From Halobaculum saliterrae (GTDB taxonomy: Archaea; Halobacteriota; Halobacteria; Halobacteriales; Haloferacaceae), in NCBI RefSeq assembly GCF_009831625.1, contig NZ_WUUS01000001.1, forward strand, positions 434,301 through 498,300: a stretch of 64,000 nucleotides of DNA, in the 5' to 3' direction. Below, one piece after another: positions 63,861 to 64,000 of the stretch. Position 1 is the stretch's first letter. Each line of letters opens with the position of its first letter. Both the position numbers and the translations under genes were made by a program. Under the pieces are notes generated by a model, which was not told the origin of the DNA, ran no database searches, and saw nothing but the letters and a program-made list of their open reading frames with translations.

Positions 63861-64000
63861 ATGAACAGAGAATCGGACGACATCGCGGGCGGGCACGACG
63901 GCCGGGCGGTGGGCCGAGGGTCGGCGTTCGGTCGCGACGACGCCCGCGCGGTCGCCGACGCCCACGCCGACGCGCTCGCGTCGCTGGCGGCCGACCTGAT
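63861..64000 (+). CDS. Start of an unidentified gene, cut by window end
   Basis: 46 codons from ATG 63861 (MNRESDDIAGGHDGRAVGRG, then a helix DDARAVADAHADALASL) run to the window edge. The segment before it (GGCTTTTCC) could be promoter. The piece is too short to assign; the Ala/Asp helix is generic. It is listed because codon bias and lack of overlap with the divergent gene support it. Confidence 0.45.
   Translation, partial: MNRESDDIAGGHDGRAVGRGSAFGRDDARAVADAHADALASLAADL

Overview
This window comes from a haloarchaeon (class Halobacteria). It is very GC-rich, its predicted proteins are strongly acidic (Asp/Glu-rich), and many starts sit about 25 nt behind an archaeal TATA box, as expected for leaderless mRNAs. 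It carries archaeal information-processing genes (PCNA, Orc1/Cdc6, eIF1A, S6e, RIO1, thermosome, archaeal TyrRS, RNase P RNA) and halophile-specific families (TatCt/TatCo, HTH-10 and HalX regulators, Hvo_1808-type surface proteins). I cannot fix the genus. The region reads as chromosomal: I see no insertion sequence, integrase, CRISPR array or tRNA gene.

Layout. 1-3.3 kb: truncated acyl-CoA ligase, MBL-fold hydrolase, small conserved protein, and the RNase P RNA gene on the minus strand inside the only long protein-free gap. 3.3-12 kb: AMMECR1 protein, NAD salvage (nicotinate phosphoribosyltransferase and nicotinamidase) flanking two paralogous HExxH surface proteins, dihydroorotase and a lipoate-ligase-family protein. 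12-18 kb: M23-like protein, ribosomal protein S6e, a receiver-PAS-kinase and a DHH phosphoesterase. 18-28 kb: UspA, a 927-residue multidomain kinase, zinc-knuckle protein, MFS transporter, HAD phosphatase, the main PCNA, and a membrane protein with five YegP/DUF1508-type repeats. 28-36 kb: orphan Dam-type methylase, sugar nucleotidyltransferase, a tightly coupled response regulator-HEAT-glycosyltransferase operon, GAF kinase, and RlmE with a TRAM domain. 36-45 kb: two coupled secreted or anchored beta-rich proteins divergent from an HTH-10 regulator, an RHH-plus-queuosine-precursor-transporter pair, a TIGR02587/TIGR02588 membrane pair, and the divergent tatCt/tatCo genes. 45-51 kb: arsenic cluster arsR-arsM-small membrane protein-arsN2, phosphatase, LarE and MutS-like ATPase. 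51-64 kb: HalX response regulator, Orc1/Cdc6, TyrRS, Hsp20, KatG, eIF1A-RIO1-KH ribosome cluster, a second divergent PCNA, and the thermosome.

Themes. Signalling is dense: three histidine kinases, two stand-alone response regulators and one HTH-10 regulator. Stress functions are scattered through the window (KatG, Hsp20, thermosome, UspA, arsenic). Several gene pairs overlap by 4 or 8 nt, implying translational coupling. The least expected items are the second full-length PCNA, the RR-HEAT-GT2 operon, the five-repeat membrane protein, and the unknown small membrane protein inside the arsenic operon. Most other open frames in this GC-rich DNA are antisense or frame-shifted shadows and were left out.
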